Source: Clitopilus passeckerianus (taxonomy: Eukaryota; Basidiomycota; Agaricomycetes; Agaricales; Entolomataceae). Taken from it: 64,000 nucleotides of DNA. The notes beneath the pieces were generated by a model, which made no database searches, was not told where the DNA came from, and was given only the letters and a program-made list of their open reading frames with translations. Below, one piece after another: positions 1 to 11,657 of this stretch. The DNA lies in NCBI GenBank assembly GCA_944990035.1, contig CALYLX010000011.1, positions 186,001 to 250,000 on the forward strand. Reading direction: 5' to 3'. The position numbers and the translations under genes are program-made. Position 1 is the stretch's first letter; each line of letters starts with the position of its first letter.

Positions 1-811
1 TGACGATGAATTTCCTAAGCTGGGCAGCAACCGATGTGTGGGGGTGCCTTGATAAGATTGGCGCAATAGTGAAATTCCGCCGCTAAGCGCAACAGATGCA
101 TCATCTGGCACAAATGCGTGTGTTTCATCTAATCTCGGTGATACAGCCGACGGCATAAGCTCGTGGTTCCTCCACGAAATTCGGGAAATTCGGAAAATTT
201 GAATAATATTGCCGCACATTTGAGTTCCTCGTGAGCAGGGTTTTCAGTCCGACGACCCATGGGAGGCAGTAAAGCAAGGTGAAAATTCAGTCGTCTATCG
301 AACTGCGATCTTATGTGAAAGGACGTGTTTGGCCATGTATTTAGGGCGGTTCGAAACGGCTCGCATCACATGTGTGATGGGCTGGGTTTTGATAACGGCT
401 AATGCTGATGCATGCGTCTCGTTTGCTGGATGAGATGTGAGCTCTGATGGCCGCATCATGGGATGTTTTCGGACTTACGGTTTGCAGGACAGGGGGTCGG
501 GATTGCACACATTCCATAACCATCGGGCAAAGTTTGGCCGTATGTCGTAGCTGCATTAGGTTAGGTCTAGACAAGATTGAGGATCCCGATAAGCTAAAGC
601 AGCCAGTCTGCATCGGTTCGCAACGGCCTTCCGGTGAGAAAGAAATGTTAAATAATTTTTCTATTAGAAAATCGGACTGTCACCTGGTCACGCATGAAGT
701 GTCAAGCTTTGTGAGGCACTCCAGCAAACTCTGAAGCTCCGTATCTGGTTACGAAGTCACGTTGCAACCAGCTACTCATTTCAAATACGCTCAACGTTAA
801 TTCTCTCAACG
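1..811. other. No gene recognised
   Basis: Open frames here are short (under 100 codons), overlap on both strands and show no domain, splice pattern or family likeness. The last stretch before 812 is probably the 5' flank of the host gene that starts there. Nothing else can be supported. Confidence 0.5.
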
Positions 812-2111
812 ATGGGTAAAAAGTGGGCACGTACCGAAGAGCAGCAGGCGTTTCTAGACGCGAAAATGGACCACTTCCCGCTCGTTCGCATTCGACATAT
901 CAAGGCAGCCTTCCTCGCGGAGCTGCAGAACGAATGGTTCAAAAAATGGCCTGAACGCGACAACGTCCTTGGCCCAGAAAGCGTGAACTTGACCACGGAG
1001 CAGCAGGCTCTGGTCGCAAAAGCCATTGCCAAGCGTAAAGGAGTGAGTTACTATTGTCACCGCCGACGCGTTCAGTGAAGTCTGACTACTTCTTTGAAGC
1101 AATTAAAGACTTACGTACGATGGCATGGCGATCGCTATCGAAATGCCCGGCGTCGAATGCTTCGCAAACGACTCGCATCATACCTCGATGTTCGGAAGAA
1201 GACACTCCCAGAAGTCTATTCGTCTATGTTTTGGGAGACGAAGATAGCACCAATGGTCGAGCAGGATCTATTAAATACTAAACCAGCTGAAAACGAGGTG
1301 TTCAAGTCATATCATGCTCGCCGTATCAGAACAATGATCAAAATACGAGACTCGTTGTGGAAGAAGGAATCCCCGGAAGTTATAGCGGCAGTCAAGGCGG
1401 AGAAAAGGAGGCTCGATGATGAACTCGCCAACCCAGGAGCAGGAAAGACGGAGGAAGGAGAGAAGACGGGCGAAGGAGAAACAGATGACGACGAGCAGAC
1501 GCTTGACGAATTAACGGAGTACATTTCTTGCTTCCCGCAAAGCCGTGGTATTGAATTTCAGTGCAGGGAAATTGATAATATTATCCCCATTCTTCGTGCC
1601 ATTGGCAAGGAAATCTTCGATCGCACAGGCTGGTACGCCAGCTTCTTCTTGGGTGGGATGTCAGTTCAAGGGGAGATTGAATGCCACTCGTAAGCGTCAT
1701 ACTTACTGGTGGATTGAGGGCACCGACTGACTGAAAATTAGCCTCCACTCTGGTACGAGTGGCGAGGCAAGACACACCTGGGCGGAATCAATGCCCAACT
1801 TCAAAACCAAAATAGGCTATCATTGGGCGCATTTCATTCATACGGCTATAAGTGCGTGTATCCTACGACAAGTAGCGAGAAAAACATCTAACATGGAGTA
1901 TTAGCCCCAGGAATGCAGCGAGATTGTGCAGACTTTCACCTTCGTCAAACAACTGGGGCATCACCTCGCTCCCAGTTCATGACCGCCCACGACACGGTCC
2001 TTCCCACAATGGGGCTCATTACCATGGAGGATGAGGAGGAGGAGGCAGCGCTAAGGGAGGAGATGACCGATGATGCCCCCAAGCCCACGCTAAAGAAACC
2101 AAAACCCTGGT
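812..2111 (+). pseudogene. 5' half of a host gene split by the 35-kb nested insertion
   Basis: The first exon starts with ATG at 812 and carries a WxxxEQQAFL...EWFKKWPE type N-terminus. A second exon follows (in frame from about 1094). It has a basic region (RYRNARRRMLRKR), an acidic linker and a conserved-looking stretch ILRAIGKEIFDRTGWYASFF. A GTAAGC donor at 1690 and TTAG ending at 1741 join it to a third exon, and a probable GTGCGT intron (1852-1907) leads to an acidic last exon cut at 2111. Proteins with this layout are, as far as I recall, a large uncharacterised lineage-specific family in Agaricomycetes. The CTGGT at 2107-2111 recurs at 37465, where the gene resumes. Direct joining of the two halves is one base out of frame, so a further lesion or an unseen splice site is likely. 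Function unknown. Confidence 0.6.
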
Positions 2112-2337
2112 TGTTACAGTTACCTTGGATACGCACCCGGACTCTTTTTCCTTTTACTCATCTACCATTACTATCCCCGCCCCGCTTACGTTTATACAAT
2201 TACTCAGTACTGCTGCGCATTACTCATCCCTTTAGCTATGATTACTCAGTATTCTCACGATCGTGGGATACTTGTACTATATTTACTTACCATGACTCGT
2301 CGTGACTCTTACTCTGACTCACTCCGAGTCATACTTA
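2112..2337 (+). repeat. 5' LTR, upstream part (split by transposon copy 1)
   Basis: Begins TGTTACAG after the CTGGT duplication and is interrupted at TA (2336-2337) by copy 1. It continues at 19246. The combined LTR would be about 460 bp. Confidence 0.75.
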
Positions 2338-2353
2338 CATCAGCAAACACTGG
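2338..2353 (+). repeat. Terminal inverted repeat, RPB1-side end of copy 1
   Basis: CATCAGCAAACACTGG. The other end of the same element (19228-19243) is its reverse complement with one C/T difference. Confidence 0.9.
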
Positions 2354-2354
2354 T

Positions 2355-2560
2355 TCTGGCCATAGAGCCCATAGATGTTTCAGTCAGAGCCATAGAACCT
2401 CATAGAGATTTGATCAATCTATAGTGTAGCATAGTGTTGACTGTATCCTATAGCTTTGTATAGATATGAAAGTCCTCATAAATTAGTGAGATGAGCATAG
2501 AGTACTCATAGATGGCCATAGATTTGCTCTAGCAATTAGACTTCACATAGGTGAACATAG
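2355..2560. repeat. Subterminal CATAG array, outer end of copy 1
   Basis: CATAG/CATAGA occurs at about 2361, 2370, 2391, 2401, 2430, 2496, 2507, 2517, 2546 and 2556, often 9-10 bp apart. It is the reverse complement of the CTATG motif at the other end. Such arrays in CACTA-like elements are transposase-binding sites; that role is inferred here. Confidence 0.7.
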
Positions 2561-2675
2561 TATGAACATTAAATTTCTAGAGCAAGGGTCCCTACGTAGT
2601 GAATGCATAAACACCTATTGACATTACTCTTTCTATAGACACGCCATAGAGGTGTCAGGTCTACGCCAACTATTG

Positions 2676-5600
2676 TTAGTAGCCATCCTCAGGCTTCCGG
2701 CCAACCACATCAGCCTCCATCAAAATCTCCACCGTCTCTCAAACGAACACCTCAGAGAGCATACACACTATGAGGGCGCCAGTGTTGGCTCTGTCGGGGG
2801 ATGGCTATAAGGTTTCCGCGATGGGTCATGAGGTCACAAAGGAGAGGGATGGCGGTAATTGACATAGGAACCGTCGAACTCGACGACGCCACAAAGTTCC
2901 TTCAAAATGGCAGCACGAGCGGCTTCAATGCCCAGAATGCTGAAGATCTCAATGCAGCTGTTGGAGTAAGTGCGGCGGAAATCAACACTGTCAATGATCA
3001 TGGCAGCCGTGAGATTGATGCCGTCCATTTCAGGAGCTGAAAAGATATTAGTATCCAGAACCTTTGTAAAGAGGCAGGGTGCTTACAAGTCGGCGAGTAC
3101 CGAGGGGAAGCCAGGCTGAATGAAGGGTTGGTGGGGGAATACCTGGGAGATGTTGGACTGAACGAAAGGGATTGTGGGCTGCATCTCGGCGACGTAGGAA
3201 AGAATGATGGCGACGTAGGTGAATAACAAGGACTTGTTGGCGAATAGTTTGGTGACGTGAGGTTGAGTGCTGGTGAGGTCCGGGAGTATGTAGGAGATGT
3301 CGGTCCTCCTGTCCTGTCGAAGAACAGTGATGTTGCGTATGGCAAGGGGGTTGAACTTGGCTTCAACTTCGCCAAGAACCCAATTAAACGGACATGGCGA
3401 GAAGCAAACGTCGAACGAAGGTTCGTGCGGAAATTCAAGGTAGCGTTCTCCTGGGCTTCTCTGCTGAGGGAGTCGTTACCTCGTACAACTATCAATCATT
3501 GACCAAGAGCGTGAACAGCATCCACAAGATAGTGGTTTGAGGTCGCTGATTTTCCGCCTGTTGATATGGAAAATCTGGGTCGTGTTCTGGATGATACGAT
3601 GGAGATTGACAGGGAGATAGTCGGGAATGTTGGTAGGGGCGTGAGGGAAGATGAAACTGCGAAGGAGGCGTCTATCCTCGACAAGCCTTGCATATTCTTC
3701 ATCCAATTTGGCTTGGAGCTCTACTGAGAGCTCTTTGAGTCCAACTTGAAGGGCTCCATCCATATAACCTCCCTTCACCATGAAATCGACTCGATAATCG
3801 TGTTCGAATTGCTTGTTACTGAGGCCAAACGAATTGATTGTCTGTTTCTCGATGAAAGCGCCGTCCATACCGTCTTCACCATTACAAATTGAATGAGGTC
3901 GCCAAGGGAGTTCCGGACAGTGCCATCGTAACAGACTTGCACATCTTCTAAAGCCTTCACGAGACGACGTTGAATATAACCAGTCTCGGCTGTCTTGCAG
4001 CGGTATCGATTAAACCTTCACGACCAGCCATGGAGTGGAAGAAAAATTCCTGCGGGGTCAAGCCTCTCAGGTAAGAGTTCTCGACGAATCCGCACGCCTC
4101 CGGGCTGAAGTCGTCCTTTGTGAAGTGGGGTAATGATCGATGCTTGAAGCCGAAGGGAATACGACGACCTTCCACGGATTGTTGGCCGGCACAGACAGAC
4201 TTCTGTGAGATGTCGACGAATGAACCCTTGAATCCTGCGACCACCATCTGCCTCACGTTGTTGTCCTCCGTCAAACGCCTCTGTGCGCATTGACCGGATG
4301 TCTCATGAGCCAAGTTGAGCTGACGCTCGGCTAGAGACTCGAATGACTCTCGAATGGTCATACCAGGGGCGGCTTTCAACCTATCGTGACTGGCATCCTT
4401 GATGATTTGTGCAACGTTAGCCTTCTTCTGCGTTTGTCTCGGTGATGTAGGCAATGGTTTTTGGATCCGCAATGGTGTCACCGATTCCGATCGAGAAACC
4501 GTTGTGGAACAGCCAATAGTTGACTACTTGTTGGGGTCCAGTGAAGAGCCCACGTGTGACTTCCGGACCCTCCTCGCGGAAGACGACATGGATAAGACCT
4601 CCTTGCGAGGCTCCGACGGTCTTCTTCTCGACGATGTCGAAGATAAGTTCGCCATTCCCGATGAGAACGCCGCCATTAAACACTGGGCTAGATGACTTTG
4701 GCTCAGGTGCGCGGTGGATCTTGATGCATCGAGGAATGGCCATGCTCAATATCTGTTTGCCGGTCCAGAACAGTTTGGGCTTGATGATAGCAGGTGTGGG
4801 TATTGTGCCATCCCATTCCAGGACCCATAGGAGGATATTCTGAACTTGATTCCAGTCAAGGAAGGTGTTGCGAAGGGTGAGGTTGCAAGGGTGAGTTTGC
4901 GAATGCCACAGAGGGTGTCTTGCACGATAACCATAACCGGCTTGTTGGCCTGCGGGAGATGATCTATAATTGTTGGATTAGAAGGTGAAAACTCCAGCAA
5001 GTCGACAGACCAACCTGTTTTGCAACCCATGCTATCTGGCTTAGCTCAGCACGAGTCTCTTCACATTGGGGAACGCTGTAATGAAATTAGGGAACCGTAT
5101 GTTGATGAATATTTGAACGGACATACCGCATGTTCATTTCGTCACCATCAAAATCGGCATTGTAGGGAGGGTAACAGAGATTCAGACGGAAGGCTGAATT
5201 ACAAATTAAGTCAATCGAGTAGATACAATAAGAAAAACTTACTTCAGTGCGGTATCAGCCATACTCATCTTGTGTAGGGAGGGCTGGCGATTGAACAGCA
5301 CGAAGCTAAGGACTTCATCAGCCTGTCGTCCCCGAATACCAGATTTAGTAGTACTTACTCTCTGTTTTTCAGATGCCTGTCGACAACCCAAACGTACTCC
5401 AGGAATGCATCCGCACACTTGTTGGACCTCAAATATATCTGTTCACCAGCATCACAAATGACATAGCAAGCACGAGAGTATGCTGTCGGTCCATTCCGCA
5501 CCAGCTCTTGCAGGTAGACGATGTTATACGGAGTAACTGGATAGGATACGTCAGATCAAGTGCTGATATCGTCAAGGCATGGATACTCACAACGCTCGAG

Positions 5601-7090
5601 GAACGTCAGATTCATGGCAATGCTTCTTGGTACACTGACCTTGTCCAGTTCCAGATTGGGGTCACCAGTAATGGCAGGACGTGCCGAGAAGTCGACACAC
5701 TTGCCCATCAAATTGCCTCGAAGACATCCTTCCTTGCCCTTCAGCTGAGCACAAATTGTCTTCACAGGCAAACCGGATTTCTGAAGAGCTTGAGGAATGC
5801 CAGCAATATCATTATCCATGTAATTAGCAACGTGGAACTGGCGAAAAGCATGTTAATATCATATAAAGAGCTAGCGCGTCAACCGACTGACCTGAAGCGG
5901 ACCAGTAAGTAATGTTGGATCCCAGGGCAGGTCTACAAACCTGTGTTGCAAAAACAACTTCAGTCCTTCTTTACGGATCTGAGGCTGTATATGGCCGCAT
6001 CCACCGTGACCCTTTTTAAGCTCCTCGACCTCACCTTCAGCACCTTCTTCTTTGGGGTCGTTGTGCTCGCAGGTGGTTCTCGTTTCGCAATACAACCAGA
6101 TCATGCTCATGCGAGCTTTCGGGGTTTGGTGTGGCGAAATTTGTCTGCGGCCGGAATCTACATGTGGCCCAAAATTCAATGCTAAGGAAATACAATCAGT
6201 GGTGATCAAAGGGATAATGCATGATTTGTTGAAGGATCGAGTTCAATAGTGCCTGAGCGCACACGCCAAGGCTGCGTAACAGCTGTGCGTGGCGGGCCCT
6301 TCCACCGAGCACAACATGCCACATGTCTTTGCGTGCTCAAGCGATTGAAAACGTGTGCCATACAATCCTCCACCCCGGCTAGCTGAACGCCCTTGTCGAG
6401 AAAACAAATGTGGTGCGAGGTTAGGGTTCTCCGAGTCCATAACGGAGAGAGCCCAGAACAACGGGGTGTGGGGAAGCAAAACAAGTAAAAAGGAGAGACG
6501 CTACTCACGATATCTGCTTTCAGCTTCCTGAAATTCACAGGTGCACTCTCCAGAGTTTTCTTTACTTTAATGATGAAACCTGGAAGCAAAAACAAGGCCA
6601 TGGTCACTAATGAATTCGACGACAGGACCAAAACAACTCACTTCGATTGAAAACTGGCTCGCACGCCGTTCAATGCGACCGAAATGACCCCGCCATTCCG
6701 ATATCCTTTCATCGCAAGTCTAACACCTTGAGTTCCGGCTTACGGTTCTCATATGAGGGTCTATGAGTCCTCCAATCTTGGGCTTGTGTGTAGCCTCGTC
6801 CGTCACCTTGGGATGTTCTATCTGAACGCTGAGTAGGCTTTAGATAGATGGAAGCTGAGTAATTGTGCACCATGCTATACACAAATGGCAACTCACGATT
6901 TCCTCAGGTGAAAGGATTCCGAACTACACTTCTTCATTTTGCGCTCATACGCCGAGGAATATGGGAAGCGGTGACCATGCATTGCGAATGGTTTCGGGTG
7001 GAGCCTTCAGTTTGATTAGGTTGAAAGGGAATTCAACTCCGTATTCGAACGGTGCGATAGAAGTTGCTCCAGATGAGGTATAGACGTCAA
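2676..7090 (-). pseudogene. Rearranged RNA polymerase II largest subunit (RPB1) copy, element copy 1
   Basis: This is the mirror of the better-preserved version at 32582-36995, where details are given. Read on the minus strand, it runs from an RPB1-like N-terminus (about 7090) through the active-site region to CTD heptads (about 3100-3310) and then a domain-5-like block (about 2690-3035), with introns retained. Stop codons and frameshifts are shared with copy 2, for example TAG in the N-terminal zinc-binding Cys cluster, so decay predates duplication of the element. Copy 1 has extra small indels, such as one at about 4955, so its longest open block is shorter than in copy 2. Confidence 0.85.
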
Positions 7091-7435
7091 AAGCGAGGGT
7101 GAACATGTACGAGGGAGCTTTTAACGGGTTTCAAAGAAGAGTCGCCATGCCAGAATGAAATTGGCGGCACAATCCCCAAGAGTTGCTGGCAAATGGCCGG
7201 AAAGCGTGAGCAATCCGCATTCGTACTCTTGAGAGCGCAAGGCTGAGCGGTGGCGACATCACAATGATCAAGTTCAAGTTTGGGTTGGTGGTGGTGAGGA
7301 TCGGCGCTCAGCCTCCAAGGCGCGTTCACACGCTTTCAAACCCATACCACCGAGTCAAATTCTGGAACCGATCCTAAACTCCCTTCTCTTCATTTGTGGA
7401 CTAGCACAATCTTTGTTGTACCTTTACTTGAAACA

Positions 7436-10400
7436 ATGCCAGGAATTTGGTGCATGTTCTGTGGCGCGCGATTTGAGAAGGAAACACACCTACGGCAACA
7501 CATGAATCAACCTCATTCCAATTGTAAGGCTCAACGAGAACGCGATAAAGGCTCTCAGTCGTCACGAAATGCGGCCATAGAGGATCTTCGTGAAGGATCT
7601 GATGCGGAAAACCAACCACAAATGCCAATTCATACCAATCAGAGCATCAACGAAGGTCGATGGACGGTCGCCAATGAGAATGAACAGGAAAACGACCAAA
7701 TGACCGTTGACGACGACAACAGCGAGGTGGCGCCTACCAGCAGAGGGGGTACTCCAGATTACGGTGACGCGAATATGGAGGTCGATCGAGATACCGATCC
7801 ACGCTCACGTTCTAGTACGGAAGCTTCAGATCTCAATTATCAATCTTCTTCACCGACAGAAACTCAACTCCAGACCGACGAATTCGACCGTTTTGTGGAG
7901 CCGTTCCCGAAGCCCTCTCTAACATATGGCGATGGCCAAACGTTCATGGATGTCTTCAATACCGATCTACATGAAGGTGAAAGATCCGAGCTTCCGTACT
8001 ACCCATTTCAATCGAAGGAGGAGTGGCAGCTTGCGAGTTTTCTACTCAAGTCTAAACTCAGCCTTGCTGACACTCAGGAGTTTCTTGAGCTTGATATGGT
8101 GCGTTCAACCCTACAATGACCGATAGCTAGCCCATTAATGCTCACACTGTCTATTTCGTAGATCAAATCATTGAATTTATCGTTTCGAACTGCAAAAGCT
8201 CTGCAGAGTCGCGCTGAAATATTACCCTCTGGCCCTCGCTGGAAGACCGTTGCCTGGCCGCCACGGCCCTCATTTCCGACTAAGAAACCTGTGGCCTTGT
8301 ACTACCGCGACCCCCTAGAGTGTCTGCAAGACATACTCCAACGGCCAAATATCGAGAACCACATAGGGCTGGAGCCATATCGGCTGTACGCTACAGTCGA
8401 GAAGACTCAGCGAATATACTCAGAATGGTTATCTGGCGACAGAGCATGGGAAATGCAGGTACGTAGCTCAGACAAACATCTATCTTTCTGAGAAACTAAT
8501 ACTGAGCCTGCAGGAGAGACTTCCCTCAGGAGCTACCCTGTTGGGCACGATTCTCTCAACGGACAAAACAAACATCTCTGTTATGACAGGAGGTCGCAAT
8601 GCTTACCCCCTCTTCATCTCGCTGGCAAATCTGGCAAAGAGTATCGCTCAAAGTCATCGAATAATGCGTATCTCTTACTCGGCCTACTACCAATCCCCAC
8701 TTTTATACACCCTAATAAGGACATCACCGGCTTACTAGCAAATCGACTCTTTCATGAGTGCCTTGACTTTATCTTGAAACCTCTTAAGCAAGCTGCAGAG
8801 TTCGGAAAAATGATGAGCGATCCGCAAGGATTTTCCCGATATTGCTTCACTCCAATTGCTTCATGCGTGGTCGACACCCCAGAGTCCGCATTAATAGCAG
8901 GAGTAGCAGGAAAGACGTCATCTGTTACCTTGGCCTCCCATAAGACCTTCGGCGACCCATTCCGCCACACGCCGCGGACGGCTGAGAAGACCCTGGAGCA
9001 ACTGGACGCACTTCGAGAAGAGGCAGACCCTTGGGACGACATCGAGGCCTATCGAATCAATGCGGTTCAGAAATACAGGCTGAACGGCGTACATGAACCG
9101 TTTTGGCGCGACTGGCCATTGGCAGAGCCGTCGATATTCCTCACGCCAGAACCACTGCATCATTGGCACAAGATGTGGTGGGACCACGATGCTAGATGGT
9201 GCATCAACGTGGTGGGTGCCGCAGAGATTGATTTTCGTTTCTCGGTGCTGCACCCACATACCGGCTTCCGACAGTTCCAAGAAGGCATCTCCAAGCTCAA
9301 ACAAGTAACTTGTCGAGAGCATCGTGAAATGCAGAGGTACATCATACCGATTATCGCCGATGCCGCGCCCAAAGACTTCATAATCGCCGTCCGATCCCTC
9401 TTGGATTTTCGCTATCTTGGGCAGGCTCCCGAGATAAGCGAAGCGCTCCTTGACAGGATCTCAGAAGCACTGGACACATTCCATGAGCATAAAGATTCGA
9501 TTACCGAAAATGGAGGGCGGCGAGGGAAGAAGAACAAAATGATCGACAATTGGTATATTCCTAAACTGGAATTCATGCAGAGCGTGGTGGCAAACATTCG
9601 GGAGAATGGTGTGCCAATGCAGTGGACCGCGGAGGTTACTGAGAATGCACACATTCGTGCTGTCAAAGATCCAGCTCGCGCATCGAATAATACCGGGTAC
9701 GAAGCTCAGATATGCCGCTATCTCGACTGACTTGATAAATGCGACCGCTTTGAATTGGGAACTACCTTGAAGGGAGAGGCGACAGAAAGCCTCGATTCTC
9801 TTTGGGATGCTCCGTCCAGCCATCAACTTGGGGACTCGGAACCCGGAGAGACGGAAGGACGACAAGCTAATGTGCGAGATCCAACCGGGTCCAGTTTGGA
9901 TTACTTTGCGCTTTCCGCCTCCAATCTCCGAGACTCCGTATTGGAGGAATCGAATATCCTTCGACCACTCCGCACGTTTACCACACGGAATCATTCTATA
10001 GCCTTTCATTTATCCCGGGATCCCGCAATTAGACGAACCAAACCCCAGGCAGTATCCGAAACATTCCAGCTCCCTGACCTCATTCCAGCTCTGGCTGAGT
10101 ACGTCACTCGCATCCGGTTGGGGGCCAGATTAGAGGTCGGTGGGAGGCGCCATGCCGTCCCAGAACCAATCAGCCTTCCGTTCTCTTTGATCGAGGTCTG
10201 GAAAAGCGTACGCATTCAAGGGAAGTCATATTACAAGCCTTATTCAACATTACCGGCACGCACAATCAACGCCTCGCCTCCGGATCCAAACGACGCTGAC
10301 CCCGCGGGTCGATACGATGCTGCAATACTGAATGTCGACCCAGAGAAGATCTGGCCAAGCTCTGGCCTTTGTGGTGCGTGAATACATTCCTCTTAATTAT

Positions 10401-10828
10401 CCAAATCAGAATCAGACCCCTTTTCTCTTCTAGGTCACCAGGTTGTTCAAACCCGGCTCATCTTTCGAATTGTGCCCACACCTGGACTAGTCAACCTGCC
10501 GGACAGGTTCCTAGCCTATGTCCAGCGATTTGACATAGTGCCACAGCTAAATCAAAGGTTTTCGAGGCGCTCAGGGCCTTTTCCTGAGCCGTCGACCTCA
10601 ATGTACCTTCTGAAATGTGCACAGCGGGCGGATGGCTCAAATGTGGGAGACATTGTCCTCCTTTCAAGCCTACGCTCCCATGTGGACCTCGTTCCTCGCT
10701 TTGGAGCTGTTGCAAACCGGTGCCTAACCAGATCAAACATTCTAACCTACAGCCGAGAGGTGTGGTTAAACTCCTTTTTTGAGAAAGAGCTCTACTACGC
10801 CCTCAACCAGCTCAATCTGGAGGCTTGA
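7436..10828 (+). pseudogene. Plavaka-type transposase, copy 1 (frameshift plus in-frame TGA)
   Basis: ATG at 7436 gives MPGIWCMFCGARF with a C2H2-type finger (CxxC...HxxxxH, residues 6-27), then an acidic linker. From about residue 180 the conserved Plavaka transposase body follows: a YYRDPLECLQDIL block, then LPSGATLLGTILSTDKTNIS, then NAYPLFISLANLAK. Exons 7436-8098, 8162-8458 and 8514 onward join in frame. A one-base deletion in an A-run near 8637, relative to copy 2, breaks the frame. At 9728-9730 an in-frame TGA separates ...CRYLD from LDKCDRFELGTTLK; the same TGA is in copy 2. A last intron (from about 10374 to TTCTAG near 10435) leads to the C-terminal exon ending at 10828. The expected product would cut and join element ends in the nucleus. 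Family assignment is by recognition of conserved blocks; activity of this copy is doubtful. Confidence 0.8.
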
Positions 10829-11657
10829 AAGTCGAAATCACCCTCTCTGATCCCCATCTGTGCCCCGACTCTGCTCGGTATATAGACCGCTTTTGTACTT
10901 ACATTTCTTAATGACGTCTTTCATCTCCATTCAAGTTGTCAGTTGTTATATATTGTGTTAATGAAATGCGTTGGAAATAAATTACACGTAGGAGCTTCGT
11001 ATATCCGCCAGGATCGTCCAGAATTTGGGCTCCAAGGATCACAGTCAGATAAGCTAGCGGAAACACGCCGGGCGTGTTTGATTCTATTCATTGCACGCGT
11101 CAGACGCGTCGTCAATATTCGAATTCAACGGCGGTTGATGAAAGATCGTGAGAATAGAAAGGTAAGCACACTGCGCCACGCACACCTTCCTGCTATTCTC
11201 CCCTGAAGACACGTTCAGAAGATTCAGCTAATGCATTAAATTCTACTACTGGACTCAACTCCATGGGCGCTATTTACCCTGTGAACAAAGGAGCTCTACA
11301 TAGACGGATTCCCCCCCAGGATCCGGGGTAGAGTAGCCTTTGTTCGCATTGTAAATAACGCTCCTGGAGGTTGTAGTTTTTCTTCTCTGATACGCGCCCT
11401 GGAGCCATATGGCTGCTGACTTGCAGTCACAGGAAGGTTTCAGGCCTACCACTATGGTGTTAGCAATCAAAGCGGACGATAAACACTCGCGTTTTCCGTT
11501 CTGGGCTATCTGCCACGTTCAAACCCTCGACTCCCATTCGAATCGTCACAAAACCAATTAGCGCTGGATCCACCCTTTAGACTTCACTCATCACAACGTA
11601 AGTTTCTATTGCCTACTTTCAAACCCTGTTCAGCGGACTAACAAGCACTCAGCGTCC
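10829..11657. other. Intergenic region between transposase and TET/JBP gene, with CpG-rich palindrome
   Basis: No credible gene. It holds a 19-bp hairpin palindrome AAACACGCC-G-GGCGTGTTT at 11061-11079, followed by ACGCGT (11095-11100) and GACGCGTC (11103-11110), which makes it locally rich in CpG. The promoter of the TET/JBP gene probably lies in the downstream part. The same region in copy 2 is 28032-28857. Confidence 0.5.

Noticed and set aside
447..734. 95-codon plus-strand frame near the window start
   Set aside because: It overlaps opposite-strand frames of similar size, with no splice signals, no domain and no protein-like composition.
2676..7090. A working second RPB1 gene
   Set aside because: Stop codon in the N-terminal zinc cluster, frameshifts before NADFDGD and in the bridge region, loss of the middle part, and wrong order of CTD and domain 5.
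7436..10828. KDZ (Kyakuja-Dileera-Zisupton) transposase
   Set aside because: The C2H2 start and the blocks YYRDPLECLQDIL, LPSGATLLGTILSTDKTN and NAYPLFISLANLAK match the Plavaka type as I know it; no KDZ zinc-chelating core was recognised.
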